DNA of 64,000 bases from Photobacterium sp. CCB-ST2H9. GTDB lineage: Bacteria; Pseudomonadota; Gammaproteobacteria; Enterobacterales; Vibrionaceae. The notes below the pieces were generated by a model. It searched no databases, was not told the origin of the DNA, and was given only the letters and a program-made list of their open reading frames with translations. The stretch lies in NCBI RefSeq assembly GCF_023151555.2, contig NZ_CP100425.1:1364001-1428000 (forward strand), read 5' to 3'. Below, in pieces: positions 42,244 through 51,608 of the stretch. Numbering within the stretch: the stretch's first letter is position 1; each line of letters opens with the position of its first letter. The position numbers and the translations under genes are program-made.

Positions 42244-43098
42244 TCAGGCGACTTGATGATCGACACTGTCGTCAGACGCTGTGGCAGCAGCGTCGTGCTC
42301 ACTGGCTTCTCGCTTGTCGGCGATTGGCATGCCCTGATAGTGGGCGATCAGCTCTCCGGCAACCGACACCGCAATTTCAGCAGGGTGTTTGCCTTTGACG
42401 GCATCAATCCCAATGGGGCAGACCATACGACGAATGGTTTCATCGTCGTAGCCGCGCTGAGACAGGCGATAATCAAACTTCTTCCTTTTGGTCAGTGACC
42501 CTATCATGCCAAAGTAAGTGATATCATTTCTGTTGAGGATTTCCCTCGCCAGCTCAAAATCGAGCTGATGGTTGTGGGTCATCACCAGGTAATAGCTGTT
42601 GTTCGGCATATCGCGGATCTCACCGACCGGATCATCCGAGACCAGTTTGGTCACGCCAAGTGGCAGCTCAGCAGGGAACTCACTGTCTCGCTGATCAATC
42701 CAGGTCACGCGGAAAGGCAATGTACTGACAATATGGATTAAGGCTTTGGCGACATGGCCTGCACCAAAAAGCACCAGATGATGCTGTTGCTGACCAATCG
42801 GCTCTAAGCTGAGTGTCGCCATGCCGCCGCAGCACTGGCCCAGCCGCGCACCCAGATTGAAATGCTCGACCCTGGGATGTCTGTCTCCGGTGAGCAGCAT
42901 TTCCCGTGCCAGCTTGATGGCTTTGTGCTCCAGATGACCACCGCCAATGGTGGCGATGATTTCATTCCGGGTGACCAGCATTTTTGTGCCGGCATCACGG
43001 GGAACGGAACCCCGGTCGGCCAGCACTGTGACCATCACACAAGGCTCACCACGCTGATCCAGTTCAGCCAGAGCATGAATCCAGTTGTCTTTAAACAT
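42244..43098 (-). CDS. xdhC: xanthine dehydrogenase accessory protein XdhC
   Basis: A 284-residue molybdenum-cofactor chaperone that binds and sulfurates Moco and hands it to the XdhB subunit. The family marks are DRGSVPRDAGTKMLV with ATIGGGHLEHKA near the start and the Rossmann-like LVLFGAGHVAKALIHI, then NDITYFGMIGSLTKRKKF. The ATG at 43098 has GAGG upstream; the open frame to 43137 is non-family sequence. It lies between xdhB and guaD in one operon. Confidence 0.94.
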   Translation of the reverse strand: MFKDNWIHALAELDQRGEPCVMVTVLADRGSVPRDAGTKMLVTRNEIIATIGGGHLEHKAIKLAREMLLTGDRHPRVEHFNLGARLGQCCGGMATLSLEPIGQQQHHLVLFGAGHVAKALIHIVSTLPFRVTWIDQRDSEFPAELPLGVTKLVSDDPVGEIRDMPNNSYYLVMTHNHQLDFELAREILNRNDITYFGMIGSLTKRKKFDYRLSQRGYDDETIRRMVCPIGIDAVKGKHPAEIAVSVAGELIAHYQGMPIADKREASEHDAAATASDDSVDHQVA

Positions 43099-43155
43099 CG
43101 CGCTTTCCTCATCTGGCGGGCCGACCCGACCCGCCATTTACTACTTCCCTGCGGA

Positions 43156-45576
43156 TTACTGGGCTTGTTCAGGGGCCGTCGTTTCTTCTTCCTGTTTCCT
43201 GCGGCTCAGGAAAGGCTGAGACTGCGATGGCTGCACTTCATTAATGGCCCAGAGAACGCGCTCTGGTGTTGCCGGGGTGTCCAGCTTCACTAAGGCACCA
43301 GGCTCAGCAACTGAGCGGATGGCATCTTTGATGGCACTCCAGACAGACATGCCCAGCATGAATGGCGGTTCACCCACAGCTTTCGAATTGAAAACGGTAT
43401 CTTCCGGATTGCTGCGGTTTTCCAGCAGTTGAGTGCGGAAATCAATTGGCATATCCGCAATCGCCGGGATTTTGTAGCTCGCCGGACCGTTGGTCACCAA
43501 CCGTCCCTGATCGTTCCAGATCAGTTCCTCTGTGGTCAGCCAGCCCACACCCTGAATGAAGCCGCCTTCAACCTGACCGATATCAATGGCCGGGTTCAGC
43601 GAAGCACCCACATCGTGCAGGATGTCCGCACGCAGGATTTTGTACTCACCGGTCAGCGTATCCAGCACTACTTCGGCACAGGCAGCGCCATATGCGTAGT
43701 AATAGAATGGACGGCCGCGGGCTTTCTCGTGATCGTAGTAAATCTTCGGCGTACGGTAGAAACCGGTGCTCGACAGAGAAACCTGATTGAAGTAAGCCTG
43801 CTGGATCAGATCCTCGAAGCTCAGTAATGCTTCTCGGATCTGGACCAGACCGTTTTTAAAAACCACGTCTTCCGGTGTGACTTTAAAGTGACTGCATGCG
43901 AAGTCGATCAAACGCTGTTTGATGGTCAATGCCGCATTCTGAGCCGCTTTGCCGTTCAGGTCTGCACCAGACGATGCAGCGGTTGGTGACGTATTCGGTA
44001 CCTTATCGGTGTTGGTCGCCGTAATCTGAATCCGGTCGATATCCACCTGAAAGACTTCCGCAACCACCTGAGCCACTTTGGTATTCAGGCCCTGACCCAT
44101 TTCAGTACCACCGTGGTTCAGGTGAATACTGCCGTCGGTGTAGATGTGGATCAGTGCACCGGCCTGGTTCAGGAAGGTCGCAGTAAACGAAATCCCGAAT
44201 TTCACCGGTGTCAGCGCCAGACCTTTTTTCAGAATCGGACTGGTTTTGTTGAACTCGGCGATGGCTTTCCGGCGAGCCTGATAGTCACTGCTGGCTTCCA
44301 GTTGATCCGTAATTTCGTGGATGAAGTTATCTTCCACAGTCTGATAGTAGTGAGTGACATTCCGGTCTTCATGGCCGTAGTAGTTCTCTTTACGGACATC
44401 CAGCGGATCTTTGCCCAGATACTGGGCGATTTCATCCATGATGTGTTCAATGGTCATCATGCCCTGAGGACCACCGAAGCCACGGTACGCGGTGTTCGAT
44501 GCAATATTGGTTTTGCAGCGGTGACCGGTGACGGTGGCATCGCCCAGATAGTAGGCGTTGTCGGAGTGGAACATGGCGCGGTCGACAATCGAATTCGACA
44601 GGTCAGGGGAGTAGCCGCAGTTCCCTGACACGCTGATATCAATGCCGTGAATACGACCGTTGTCGTCAAAACCGACTTTGTACTGGTTGTAGAACGGGTG
44701 GCGTTTCCCCGTCATGGTCATGTCTTCCATGCGTGGCAGACGCATTTTGGTTGGACGACCGGTCAGGTGTGCGATCACTGCGGCCAGACACGCAGGACTT
44801 GCCGCCTGTGTTTCTTTCCCGCCGAAGCCGCCCCCCATGCGACGCATGTCAATCACGACTTTATGCATCGGCACGCCCAGCACTTCCGCGACCAGTTTTT
44901 GAACTTCGGTCGGGTTCTGGGTCGAGGTATAGACGATCATGCCGCCATCTTCCGTGGGCATGACGGAGCTGACCTGAGTTTCCAGGTAGAAGTGTTCCTG
45001 ACCCCCGATGTGCAGGTCGCCTTCCAGGATGTGTTTGGCTGACGCCAGCGCACTTTCGGAATCACCCCGTTTGTGTTGATGGCTGTCTGAGACAAAGTGT
45101 TTTTTCGCCAGCGCTTCTTCGACATCCAGTACAGCTTCCAGCGGTTCGTATTCGATGATGGCAGCTTGTGCCGCTTTACGGGCGGTTTCCATGTCATCTG
45201 CAGCCACCGCAATCACGGGCTGGCCATAGAACTCAACGACACCGTCAGCCAGCAGCGGATCGCCCGGCAGTACGGCACCGATGTCCAGTTGCCCCGGAAC
45301 ATCTTTACTGGTGATGGCAATGGCGACGCCTTCAAAGGCATAGCACGGACTGACATCCAGTTTCGTGATTTTCGCGTGGGCGTAAGTACTGGTGCGCGCG
45401 TAGACGTGCAGCTGATTCGGAAATTCCAGCCGGTCATCAATGTAAACGGCTTCACCGGTGACCTGTTTGGTGGCGCTGTCATGTTTCACGCTTCTCCCAA
45501 CGCCTGTCGTGAGATCCTGCGCGAATTTCGCCACCATTTCATCGTGACTCAATGGGTTATGGTGATGATTAGACAT
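43156..45576 (-). CDS. xdhB: xanthine dehydrogenase molybdopterin-binding subunit
   Basis: An 806-residue catalytic subunit that oxidises hypoxanthine and xanthine to urate at the molybdenum cofactor. Recognisable parts are GVGRSVKHDSATKQVTGEAV at the start, GGQEHFYLETQ, the RMGGGFGGKETQA loop, AYRGFGGPQGMMTIEHIMDE, LNHGGTEMGQGLNTKVAQVV and the glutamate-bearing KAVGEPPFMLGMSVWSAIKD near the C-terminus. Its ATG overlaps the end of xdhA by eight bases, so the two are translationally coupled. The protein has a His-rich N-terminus (NHHHNP). Confidence 0.96.
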   Translation of the reverse strand: MSNHHHNPLSHDEMVAKFAQDLTTGVGRSVKHDSATKQVTGEAVYIDDRLEFPNQLHVYARTSTYAHAKITKLDVSPCYAFEGVAIAITSKDVPGQLDIGAVLPGDPLLADGVVEFYGQPVIAVAADDMETARKAAQAAIIEYEPLEAVLDVEEALAKKHFVSDSHQHKRGDSESALASAKHILEGDLHIGGQEHFYLETQVSSVMPTEDGGMIVYTSTQNPTEVQKLVAEVLGVPMHKVVIDMRRMGGGFGGKETQAASPACLAAVIAHLTGRPTKMRLPRMEDMTMTGKRHPFYNQYKVGFDDNGRIHGIDISVSGNCGYSPDLSNSIVDRAMFHSDNAYYLGDATVTGHRCKTNIASNTAYRGFGGPQGMMTIEHIMDEIAQYLGKDPLDVRKENYYGHEDRNVTHYYQTVEDNFIHEITDQLEASSDYQARRKAIAEFNKTSPILKKGLALTPVKFGISFTATFLNQAGALIHIYTDGSIHLNHGGTEMGQGLNTKVAQVVAEVFQVDIDRIQITATNTDKVPNTSPTAASSGADLNGKAAQNAALTIKQRLIDFACSHFKVTPEDVVFKNGLVQIREALLSFEDLIQQAYFNQVSLSSTGFYRTPKIYYDHEKARGRPFYYYAYGAACAEVVLDTLTGEYKILRADILHDVGASLNPAIDIGQVEGGFIQGVGWLTTEELIWNDQGRLVTNGPASYKIPAIADMPIDFRTQLLENRSNPEDTVFNSKAVGEPPFMLGMSVWSAIKDAIRSVAEPGALVKLDTPATPERVLWAINEVQPSQSQPFLSRRKQEEETTAPEQAQ

Positions 45577-47017
45577 AAGCAGTTACCCTTGTTTCAATTT
45601 GGCCGTTGGACTGTTGTTCGAGGTAGAAACGGTGCAGCATATTGGCTGCCGTTAATGCACGATATTCCTTACTGGCCCGGAAATCTGACAGTGGTTCGAA
45701 GTCATGATGCAGCGCAGCCATCGCGGCTTTAACCGTGTCGAGACTCCATGGCTGGCCGATTAATGCTGTTTCACAGTTCGATGCACGTTTTGGCACCGCG
45801 GCCATCCCGCCGAAGGCGATATGTGCGTCCGCAACTTTACCGTCGTCACTCAGAGAGAGCGTGAAGGCACCACAGACCGCTGAAATATCATCATCCAGAC
45901 GTTTCGACAGTTTGTAAGCACGGAACTCGCTGCCAATCACTGGCTTAGGAACGATAATCTTCTCAATAAACTCGGACGGCTGCTGAGCTGTGATTTTATA
46001 GCTGATGAAGTAATCTTCCAGGGGCAGTGTGCGGCGCTCATTGCCGCGACGCAGGACGATTTGCGCATTCAGTGCGATCAACAGCGGCGGGCTGTCACCA
46101 ATCGGTGACGCGTTAGCAATATTGCCGCCCAGCGTGCCCTGGTTCCGGACCTGCAACGAAGCAAAACGATGCAGCAGTTCCCCAAAATCCGGATAGTACT
46201 TTTTCAGTGTGGCATAGCAGTCGGAAATCGGCAGATTGGCACCGATTTCAATGCTGCTTTCAGTTTCAGCCAGCACTTTCATGTCACTGACCTGGCCCAC
46301 ATTGATCAGTTTGCTGATCGGGCGATGGAACTGAGTGACTTCCAGTGCCAGATCCGTGCCTCCGGCGACCATACGCGCGTCCGGATGCGTCAGCAGCAGG
46401 TTTGCCAGCTCATCGCTCGATGTGGGTGAAAAGCCATACTGGCCTTCATGTTTCAGTGTGGCATTTGACAGGCTGATTTTTGACAGTTTCTCGATGGTTT
46501 GTTTTTCCAGCTCGGCGAACTGGTCCATCAGCTGTGCTTCCTGGCTGAGTGACAACGCAGCATCCACAATCGGACGATAGCCGGTACAGCGGCACAGGTT
46601 GCCGGCCAGCGCTTCCATCACATCTTCTTTGTCGGCCGCCGGTTTGTTTTTGCTCAGCGCAAACATCGACATAATAAAGCCCGGCGTACAGTAACCACAC
46701 TGAGAGCCGTGATATTCCACCATCGCCTGCTGCACAGGGTGGAGCTGCTTATCTGCGGATTGCAGATCTTCGACGGTAATTAACTGTTTACCGTGCAGAG
46801 ATGAGACAAAAGTCAGGCAGGAATTGACGGAACGGTATTGCAGCTTACCGTCAACAAGTTCGCCAAGCACCACGGTGCAGGCGCCGCAATCTCCAGAGCC
46901 GCAACCTTCCTTGGTGCCTGTTTTCTGAACATGGGTACGCAGGTAATTCAGTACCGTCATGTTCGGGGAGAGATGCTCTTCTTCCCGAACGTCCTGGTTT
47001 AACAAAAACGTAATCAA
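45569..47017 (-). CDS. xdhA: xanthine dehydrogenase iron-sulfur/FAD subunit
   Basis: A 482-residue small subunit carrying two 2Fe-2S clusters and FAD. The plant-type ferredoxin cysteines are in GCGSGDCGACTVVL and NSCLTF; the second cluster is in CGYCTPGF and NLCRCTGYRPI. The FAD domain follows with MVAGGTDLALEV and NQGTLGGNIANASPIGD. Electrons pass from XdhB to NAD+. The start is a TTG with GAGGAGG just upstream. It is the first gene of xdhA-xdhB-xdhC-guaD. Tandem RutR-like inverted repeats lie 25-70 bp upstream. Confidence 0.96.
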   Translation of the reverse strand: MITFLLNQDVREEEHLSPNMTVLNYLRTHVQKTGTKEGCGSGDCGACTVVLGELVDGKLQYRSVNSCLTFVSSLHGKQLITVEDLQSADKQLHPVQQAMVEYHGSQCGYCTPGFIMSMFALSKNKPAADKEDVMEALAGNLCRCTGYRPIVDAALSLSQEAQLMDQFAELEKQTIEKLSKISLSNATLKHEGQYGFSPTSSDELANLLLTHPDARMVAGGTDLALEVTQFHRPISKLINVGQVSDMKVLAETESSIEIGANLPISDCYATLKKYYPDFGELLHRFASLQVRNQGTLGGNIANASPIGDSPPLLIALNAQIVLRRGNERRTLPLEDYFISYKITAQQPSEFIEKIIVPKPVIGSEFRAYKLSKRLDDDISAVCGAFTLSLSDDGKVADAHIAFGGMAAVPKRASNCETALIGQPWSLDTVKAAMAALHHDFEPLSDFRASKEYRALTAANMLHRFYLEQQSNGQIETRVTAYV

Positions 47018-47041
47018 GTGACCTCCTCACAGGCTCATGAT

Positions 47042-47057
47042 CTGACCTATAAGTCAA
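47042..47057. promoter_or_regulatory. RutR-like operator 1 upstream of xdhA
   Basis: CTGACCTATAAGTCAA agrees at 10 of 14 fixed positions with the RutR consensus TTGACCA-N2-TGGTCAA. Confidence 0.4.
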
Positions 47058-47069
47058 TTCTGGATATAC

Positions 47070-47085
47070 TTGACTCCTTAGTCAA
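47070..47085. promoter_or_regulatory. RutR-like operator 2 upstream of xdhA
   Basis: TTGACT-CCTT-AGTCAA is a perfect 6-bp inverted repeat and fits 11 of 14 fixed positions of the RutR consensus. Its minus-strand TTGACT could be the xdhA -35 box. The spacing of 28 bp to operator 1 suggests cooperative binding. Confidence 0.55.
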
Positions 47086-47934
47086 CTTTTGATGTTAACA
47101 CCTTGTGACGTTTTGTTTTTCTTGAAATCAGGTCTTAATCTATATAAATCAATTGATTGTGTGTTTCTTAAACGATTGTTTTGATTCTTGTGCGCAAAAT
47201 TTGTTTCTAAATATTGTCTTTCTGGTTACATCATGATGTTTTGATATTGTTGTTATCAATAAAACAGTCAGAATCTCTATAAATATTAGCCTCAGTTGGT
47301 GGAAAATGTTGCTGTGAATGTTTGAGATGTAGTTGGTGTTTTGGTTTTAATTGATTGATTTTCAAGGGCTTGTTTCGGATCATGACAGAATCCTAAATAA
47401 AGTGGATACTCTGTGATCTGAAAAGCTTTTTTGCGGGTGCTGGCCATTGCTGTCAAAGTGGCTGAGCTAAACTGAAGTTTAGAAGTACAGGTCTGAAATA
47501 ATGCCCTTTAGACATCAGTTGTAAGCGTTTTATGCTTGTTGTGTCATATGGTGGGTCAGTCGCTCTCGTGGGTTTCTTTGGCTTTTGCTAAGACCACAGT
47601 GTCAGAATGGATAATTTATCAAGCAATGATAAACATGATGAATGAATATGGGAGTGGCATTTTTTTATTTTGTAGATTATAACAGCTTGGTAATACTGAA
47701 TAATATTCTGCACTGCTTCATATGTAACTGTCCCGGTAAATTTTTGACTTAACAGGTTAAAAGCGGAAGTTTTCTGATGTAATTGTGGCCGATGGCATTG
47801 AGTGAAACTTGTACTCAAACACATAAACACTTTGTCGGGAGATTCCAAGTTCAGGCAAAATTGGGTACTATCAGCAAAAGTTATCCCGCCAATTCCGGCA
47901 GGGTGCAGAGCCAAATCATAATTGGAGATACAGC

Positions 47935-48579
47935 TTGATTAATGTATTCCTTGTAGATGATCACGAACTGGTTCGCACAGGGATCCGACGTCTTCTGGAA
48001 GATGTCCGTGGTATTAAAGTGGTAGGGGAAGCCATCAGTGGTGAAGACGCCGTAAAATGGTGTCGAAATGAACATGCCGACATTATCCTCATGGATATGA
48101 ACATGCCTGGCATTGGTGGACTGGAAGCGACACGCAAAATTCTTCGATTCAATCCTGATGTGAAGATTATTGTTCTGACTGTCCATACCGAAAACCCGTT
48201 CCCGACTAAAGTGATGCAGGCCGGAGCTTGTGGTTATCTGACCAAAGGTGCAGGTGCCGATGAGATGGTGAATGCCATCCGTACGGTGAACAGCGGCCAG
48301 CGTTATATTTCGCCGGAAATTGCGCAGCAAATGGCTTTGAGTCAATTTGCTTCAAACTCGGAGAATCCGTTTAAGGATCTGTCTGAGCGCGAGTTACAAA
48401 TCATGATGATGATCACCAAGGGTCAGAAGGTGACTGAAATTTCAGAGCAATTAAATCTGAGCCCGAAAACAGTGAACAGTTACCGCTACCGCTTATTTAA
48501 TAAGCTGGATATCAGTGGTGATGTTGAACTGACTCATCTCGCAATTCGTCATGGAATGCTAGACACAGAGACGTTGTAG
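47935..48579 (+). CDS. uvrY: response regulator UvrY (GacA/VarA)
   Basis: A 214-residue two-component response regulator of the BarA/UvrY (VarS/VarA) system, which activates the Csr small RNAs. The receiver domain has the acidic pair in [12 protein letters not shown], phospho-acceptor Asp54 in [10 protein letters not shown] and Lys in the [11 protein letters not shown] segment. The C-terminal LuxR-type helix-turn-helix is [18 protein letters not shown] with [17 protein letters not shown]. The start is TTG, as in E. coli uvrY, with GGAGATACAGC before it. It overlaps uvrC by one base, the conserved gammaproteobacterial layout. Confidence 0.96.
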   Translation: MINVFLVDDHELVRTGIRRLLEDVRGIKVVGEAISGEDAVKWCRNEHADIILMDMNMPGIGGLEATRKILRFNPDVKIIVLTVHTENPFPTKVMQAGACGYLTKGAGADEMVNAIRTVNSGQRYISPEIAQQMALSQFASNSENPFKDLSERELQIMMMITKGQKVTEISEQLNLSPKTVNSYRYRLFNKLDISGDVELTHLAIRHGMLDTETL

Positions 48580-50414
48580 TGTCCGACACTTTTGATGCAA
48601 AAAGCTTTCTGAAAACAGTAACAAACCAACCTGGCGTATATCGGATGTACGACCAGGCTGGGGAAGTGATATATGTGGGGAAAGCGAAAGACCTGAAAAA
48701 ACGGTTGTCGAGTTACTTTCGTGTTCAGGTTTCCAGCGAAAAAACACGCGCGCTGGTCCGTAATATCTGCAAGATTGACGTCACGGTGACGCACACCGAA
48801 ACCGAAGCACTGATCCTTGAGCACAATTACATCAAGCAGTATTTGCCTAAATACAATGTATTGCTGCGAGATGACAAATCTTACCCTTATATTTTCCTGA
48901 GCGGTCAACATCATCCCAGATTGTCTGTTCATCGCGGAGCGAAAAAGCGCAAAGGGGAATATTTCGGACCTTACCCGGATTCTGGCGCTGTCCGACAAAG
49001 CCTTCATCTTCTTCAGAAAGTTTTCCCGATTCGTCAGTGTGAAGACTCGGTTTATGCCAACCGCAGCCGACCTTGCCTGATGTACCAGATTGGTCGTTGT
49101 CTGGGGCCTTGTGTGAAAGGTCTGGTCAGCGATGAAGATTACGCAGAGCAGGTCAACTTTGTACGCTTGTTTCTGCAAGGGAAAGATCGCCAGGTGATTA
49201 ATGCACTGGTCGAGAAAATGGAAGTGGCAAGTTCACAATTGGCGTTTGAGAAGGCTGCGCGGTACCGGGATCAGATTCAGGCATTGCGTCGTGTGCAGGA
49301 ACAGCAGTTTGTCAGCCAGGACAGCGAAGACGATCTTGATGTCATTGGTATTGCCCAGGATAAAGGCATCGCCTGTATTCATGCGCTGTTCATCCGGCAG
49401 GGTAAAGTACTGGGCAGCAGAAGCTATTTTCCCCGGATGCCGGCGGATACGGATATCACAGAGGTGATCACCAGTTTTATCAGTCAGTACTATTTCAATC
49501 AGGCAGAGGGAAGAGTGATTCCTTCTGTGATTTTACTGGGTGAATCTCTGGGCGATGAGCAGGCCAGTATGTCTGCTGCGCTTTCAGAAGTGGCTGGACG
49601 TAAGGTTGAACTGCGTTCACAGGCCCGGAGTTATCGTGCCCGTTACCTGAAACTGGCACAGACAAACGCGCTGACCGCGTTAACCAGTCAGCTCAATCAT
49701 AAAATGACAGTGCATCAGCGTGTCACAGAACTGCGTGAAACCTTGGGACTGGATTCACTTTCCCGGATGGAATGTTTTGACATTAGCCATACCATGGGAG
49801 AAAAAACAGTGGCTTCCTGCGTGGTGTTCAATCAGGAAGGTCCGGTCAGACAAGAATACCGGCGATTCAATATTACCGGCATCACGGGCGGGGATGATTA
49901 TGCGGCCATGGGGCAGGCACTGAATCGTCGTTATGGCAAGCAGCTGGATCCGGATAAAATCCCAGATATTATTTTTATCGACGGTGGTAAAGGGCAGCTG
50001 TCCCGGGCGCATGATGTTGTCAGTCCTTTGACCGGCGACTGGCCGAAACGTCCTTTGCTGGTCGGGGTTGCTAAGGGAACAACACGCAAACCGGGACTGG
50101 AAACGCTGTTACTGGTGACGGGAGAAGAGTTTTCTTTACCCAGTGATTCACCTGCACTGCATCTGATTCAGCACATCCGCGATGAAAGCCATGACCATGC
50201 TATCAGTGGTCACCGAGCGCAGCGGGGCAAAGTGCGTAAACGCAGTACACTTGAAGATATCGAGGGTATCGGACCGAAGCGCCGTCAGTCGTTGCTGAAA
50301 TACATGGGGGGACTGCAGGAGCTGAAACGCGCAAGCAGGGAAGAAATAGAAAAAGTGCCGGGAATCAGCCGATCTCTGGCGGAAAAAATTTATGACGCAT
50401 TGCAACACAGCTAG
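48579..50414 (+). CDS. uvrC: excinuclease ABC subunit C
   Basis: A 611-residue nucleotide-excision-repair nuclease that makes both incisions beside a DNA lesion with UvrA and UvrB. The N-terminal GIY-YIG nuclease domain is [20 protein letters not shown], the UvrB-contact UVR motif lies near 205-240, the RNase H-like second nuclease follows ([28 protein letters not shown]), and two helix-hairpin-helix motifs end the protein ([30 protein letters not shown]). The start is a GTG whose first base is the last base of the uvrY stop, so translation is coupled. Confidence 0.97.
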   Translation: MSDTFDAKSFLKTVTNQPGVYRMYDQAGEVIYVGKAKDLKKRLSSYFRVQVSSEKTRALVRNICKIDVTVTHTETEALILEHNYIKQYLPKYNVLLRDDKSYPYIFLSGQHHPRLSVHRGAKKRKGEYFGPYPDSGAVRQSLHLLQKVFPIRQCEDSVYANRSRPCLMYQIGRCLGPCVKGLVSDEDYAEQVNFVRLFLQGKDRQVINALVEKMEVASSQLAFEKAARYRDQIQALRRVQEQQFVSQDSEDDLDVIGIAQDKGIACIHALFIRQGKVLGSRSYFPRMPADTDITEVITSFISQYYFNQAEGRVIPSVILLGESLGDEQASMSAALSEVAGRKVELRSQARSYRARYLKLAQTNALTALTSQLNHKMTVHQRVTELRETLGLDSLSRMECFDISHTMGEKTVASCVVFNQEGPVRQEYRRFNITGITGGDDYAAMGQALNRRYGKQLDPDKIPDIIFIDGGKGQLSRAHDVVSPLTGDWPKRPLLVGVAKGTTRKPGLETLLLVTGEEFSLPSDSPALHLIQHIRDESHDHAISGHRAQRGKVRKRSTLEDIEGIGPKRRQSLLKYMGGLQELKRASREEIEKVPGISRSLAEKIYDALQHS

Positions 50415-50434
50415 CTTTGCGGCACCCTTAGAGT

Positions 50435-50470
50435 CTGTTTACCAGAGAGAAGGCTGTCGATGGTAAACAG
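50435..50470. other. inverted repeat between uvrC and pgsA
   Basis: Perfect 10-bp arms CTGTTTACCA and TGGTAAACAG separated by 16 bases lie 30 bp before pgsA. No T-run follows, so it may be an mRNA stem or attenuating structure rather than a terminator. Confidence 0.5.
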
Positions 50471-50500
50471 GCTTATTCCGATAACATAAGAACGAACAGT

Positions 50501-51058
50501 ATGCGCTTAACAATTCCAAATATCCTGAGCTTTGTCAGGCTGGTGCTCATCCCATTTTTCGTGATTACCTTTTACCTGCCTTACGAATGGTCACCCTTTG
50601 CAACGGCTCTTATTTTTACAATCGCCGGGATTACCGACTGGTTTGACGGTTATCTGGCCCGTAAACTGAACCAGACTTCCCGTTTCGGCGCATTTATTGA
50701 TCCGGTTGCAGACAAGGTGATGGTTGCAACTGCTTTGGTGCTGGTGACAGAAAATTATCATTCCGTCTGGGTGTCGATTCCGGCAATGACGATGATTGGC
50801 CGGGAGATCATCATTTCAGCACTGCGGGAATGGATGGCTGAACTGGGTAAACGCTCCAGCATCTCTGTGTCCTGGGTGGGCAAGGTGAAGACGGCCGCGC
50901 AGATGTTCGCTTTGGTTATGCTGTTATGGCACCCCAACTCATTCCTTGAAACAATCGGCTTTGTTGCCCTCTACATTGCAACGATTTTGACTTACTGGTC
51001 GATGTACTTGTACTTGAAAGCAGCAAAAGGTGATTTGCTCCATCCTGACAATATGTGA
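50501..51058 (+). CDS. pgsA: CDP-diacylglycerol--glycerol-3-phosphate 3-phosphatidyltransferase
   Basis: A 185-residue inner-membrane enzyme making phosphatidylglycerol phosphate, the committed step to phosphatidylglycerol and cardiolipin. The CDP-alcohol phosphotransferase motif is complete: DG-x2-AR-x8-G-x3-D-x3-D within [20 protein letters not shown] and VADKVM. Four to five hydrophobic helices are visible. It follows uvrC by 86 bp as in other gammaproteobacteria. A strong terminator ends the unit. Confidence 0.97.
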   Translation: MRLTIPNILSFVRLVLIPFFVITFYLPYEWSPFATALIFTIAGITDWFDGYLARKLNQTSRFGAFIDPVADKVMVATALVLVTENYHSVWVSIPAMTMIGREIIISALREWMAELGKRSSISVSWVGKVKTAAQMFALVMLLWHPNSFLETIGFVALYIATILTYWSMYLYLKAAKGDLLHPDNM

Positions 51059-51083
51059 CAGAACAATCACCTGGATTTGACAC

Positions 51084-51112
51084 AAAAGCGGCCCCGGCCG
51101 CTTTTGTTTTGT
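51084..51112. terminator. intrinsic terminator after pgsA
   Basis: A perfect 10-bp stem (AAAAGCGGCC with GGCCGCTTTT, loop CC) followed by GTTTTGTTT. Confidence 0.9.
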
Positions 51113-51363
51113 TTGAAAATGTAAGATGAGAATGAATTTTTTTAATCAATCATAAATTCTGCTTGGCAATGAAAAGCCCAGTATGTTATTTTTCGCGCAA
51201 TCTCAGGGGGAAACATATCTGAGACACATCCGTCACCATGAATTCAGGCTGATTGCATGTTGACGATCCGTAGGTACTGCCGGCGATTGGCGCTGTCAGT
51301 AGAAGGGCATTAATCATGCTGTCTTGCGCAGTTGAGCAAGCGCATCAATTAAGGAACCCAACT

Positions 51364-51435
51364 GTGAATATTTTAACGTCTCTGACCCGAATCAGCTTTG
51401 TCTTACCCAATTGCAGTATTATTACTGAACCTTGA
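51364..51435 (+). CDS. putative 23-residue leader peptide
   Basis: A short ORF starting with GTG has AAGGA eight bases upstream and encodes MNILTSLTRISF followed by VLPNCSIITEP and UGA. The frame is also open from an ATG at 51316 (39 residues), but that start lacks a ribosome-binding site. It ends with proline directly before the stop, like the arrest peptide TnaC, and it precedes hairpins in the leader of a polyamine-synthesis operon. A role in sensing polyamines by ribosome arrest is a hypothesis only. Confidence 0.4.
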   Translation: MNILTSLTRISFVLPNCSIITEP

Positions 51436-51474
51436 TCGTCCGATCACCTTGTCTCAGCTGCCTGCTATTAATGA

Positions 51475-51494
51475 ACAGCAATCTTCATTGCTGT
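51475..51494 (+). other. perfect hairpin in the norspermidine operon leader
   Basis: An 8-bp stem (ACAGCAAT with ATTGCTGT) closes a CTTC tetraloop. No T-run follows, so it is not a simple terminator. Confidence 0.55.
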
Positions 51495-51564
51495 GCTGAT
51501 TAGTTGCGCGCTGTGTTACGCGTTCCCGGTAAGTCTTTGACTTATCAATGTCTTTTATACTCAA

Positions 51565-51586
51565 AAGTACCACCTTAGGTGGACTT
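51565..51586 (+). other. hairpin just upstream of the operon's first start codon
   Basis: AAGT-A-CCACC pairs with GGTGG-ACTT (one bulged A, loop TTA) 22 bp before the ATG, whose ribosome-binding site is weak. It may affect translation initiation. Confidence 0.45.
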
Positions 51587-51608
51587 CACTATTTTGGATT
51601 AAATACCA

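Larger units (their letters stand above)
47018..47934. other. long AT-rich gene-free region between xdhA and uvrY
   Basis: About 917 bp separate the divergent xdhA and uvrY genes. The first ~70 bp hold the putative xdhA operators. The rest is AT-rich with no convincing reading frame on either strand, no tRNA and no strong terminator. A small RNA or a decayed gene is possible but nothing in the sequence shows one. Confidence 0.6.
51113..51608 (+). other. leader region of the norspermidine operon
   Basis: Nearly 500 bp before the operon's first gene hold no ordinary gene but several ordered elements: a short ORF with its own ribosome-binding site (51364-51435), a small inverted repeat on its stop codon, a perfect hairpin (51475-51494) and a bulged hairpin close to the first gene (51565-51586). 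This order suggests a regulated mRNA leader. Inference. Confidence 0.45.

Noticed and set aside
47588..47914. Minus-strand ORF of 108 codons in the gap before uvrY
   Set aside because: No family features, no ribosome-binding site, low-complexity AT-rich codons; likely chance.
51316..51435. Longer version (39 codons) of the leader ORF
   Set aside because: The ATG at 51316 has no ribosome-binding site; the inner GTG at 51364 does.
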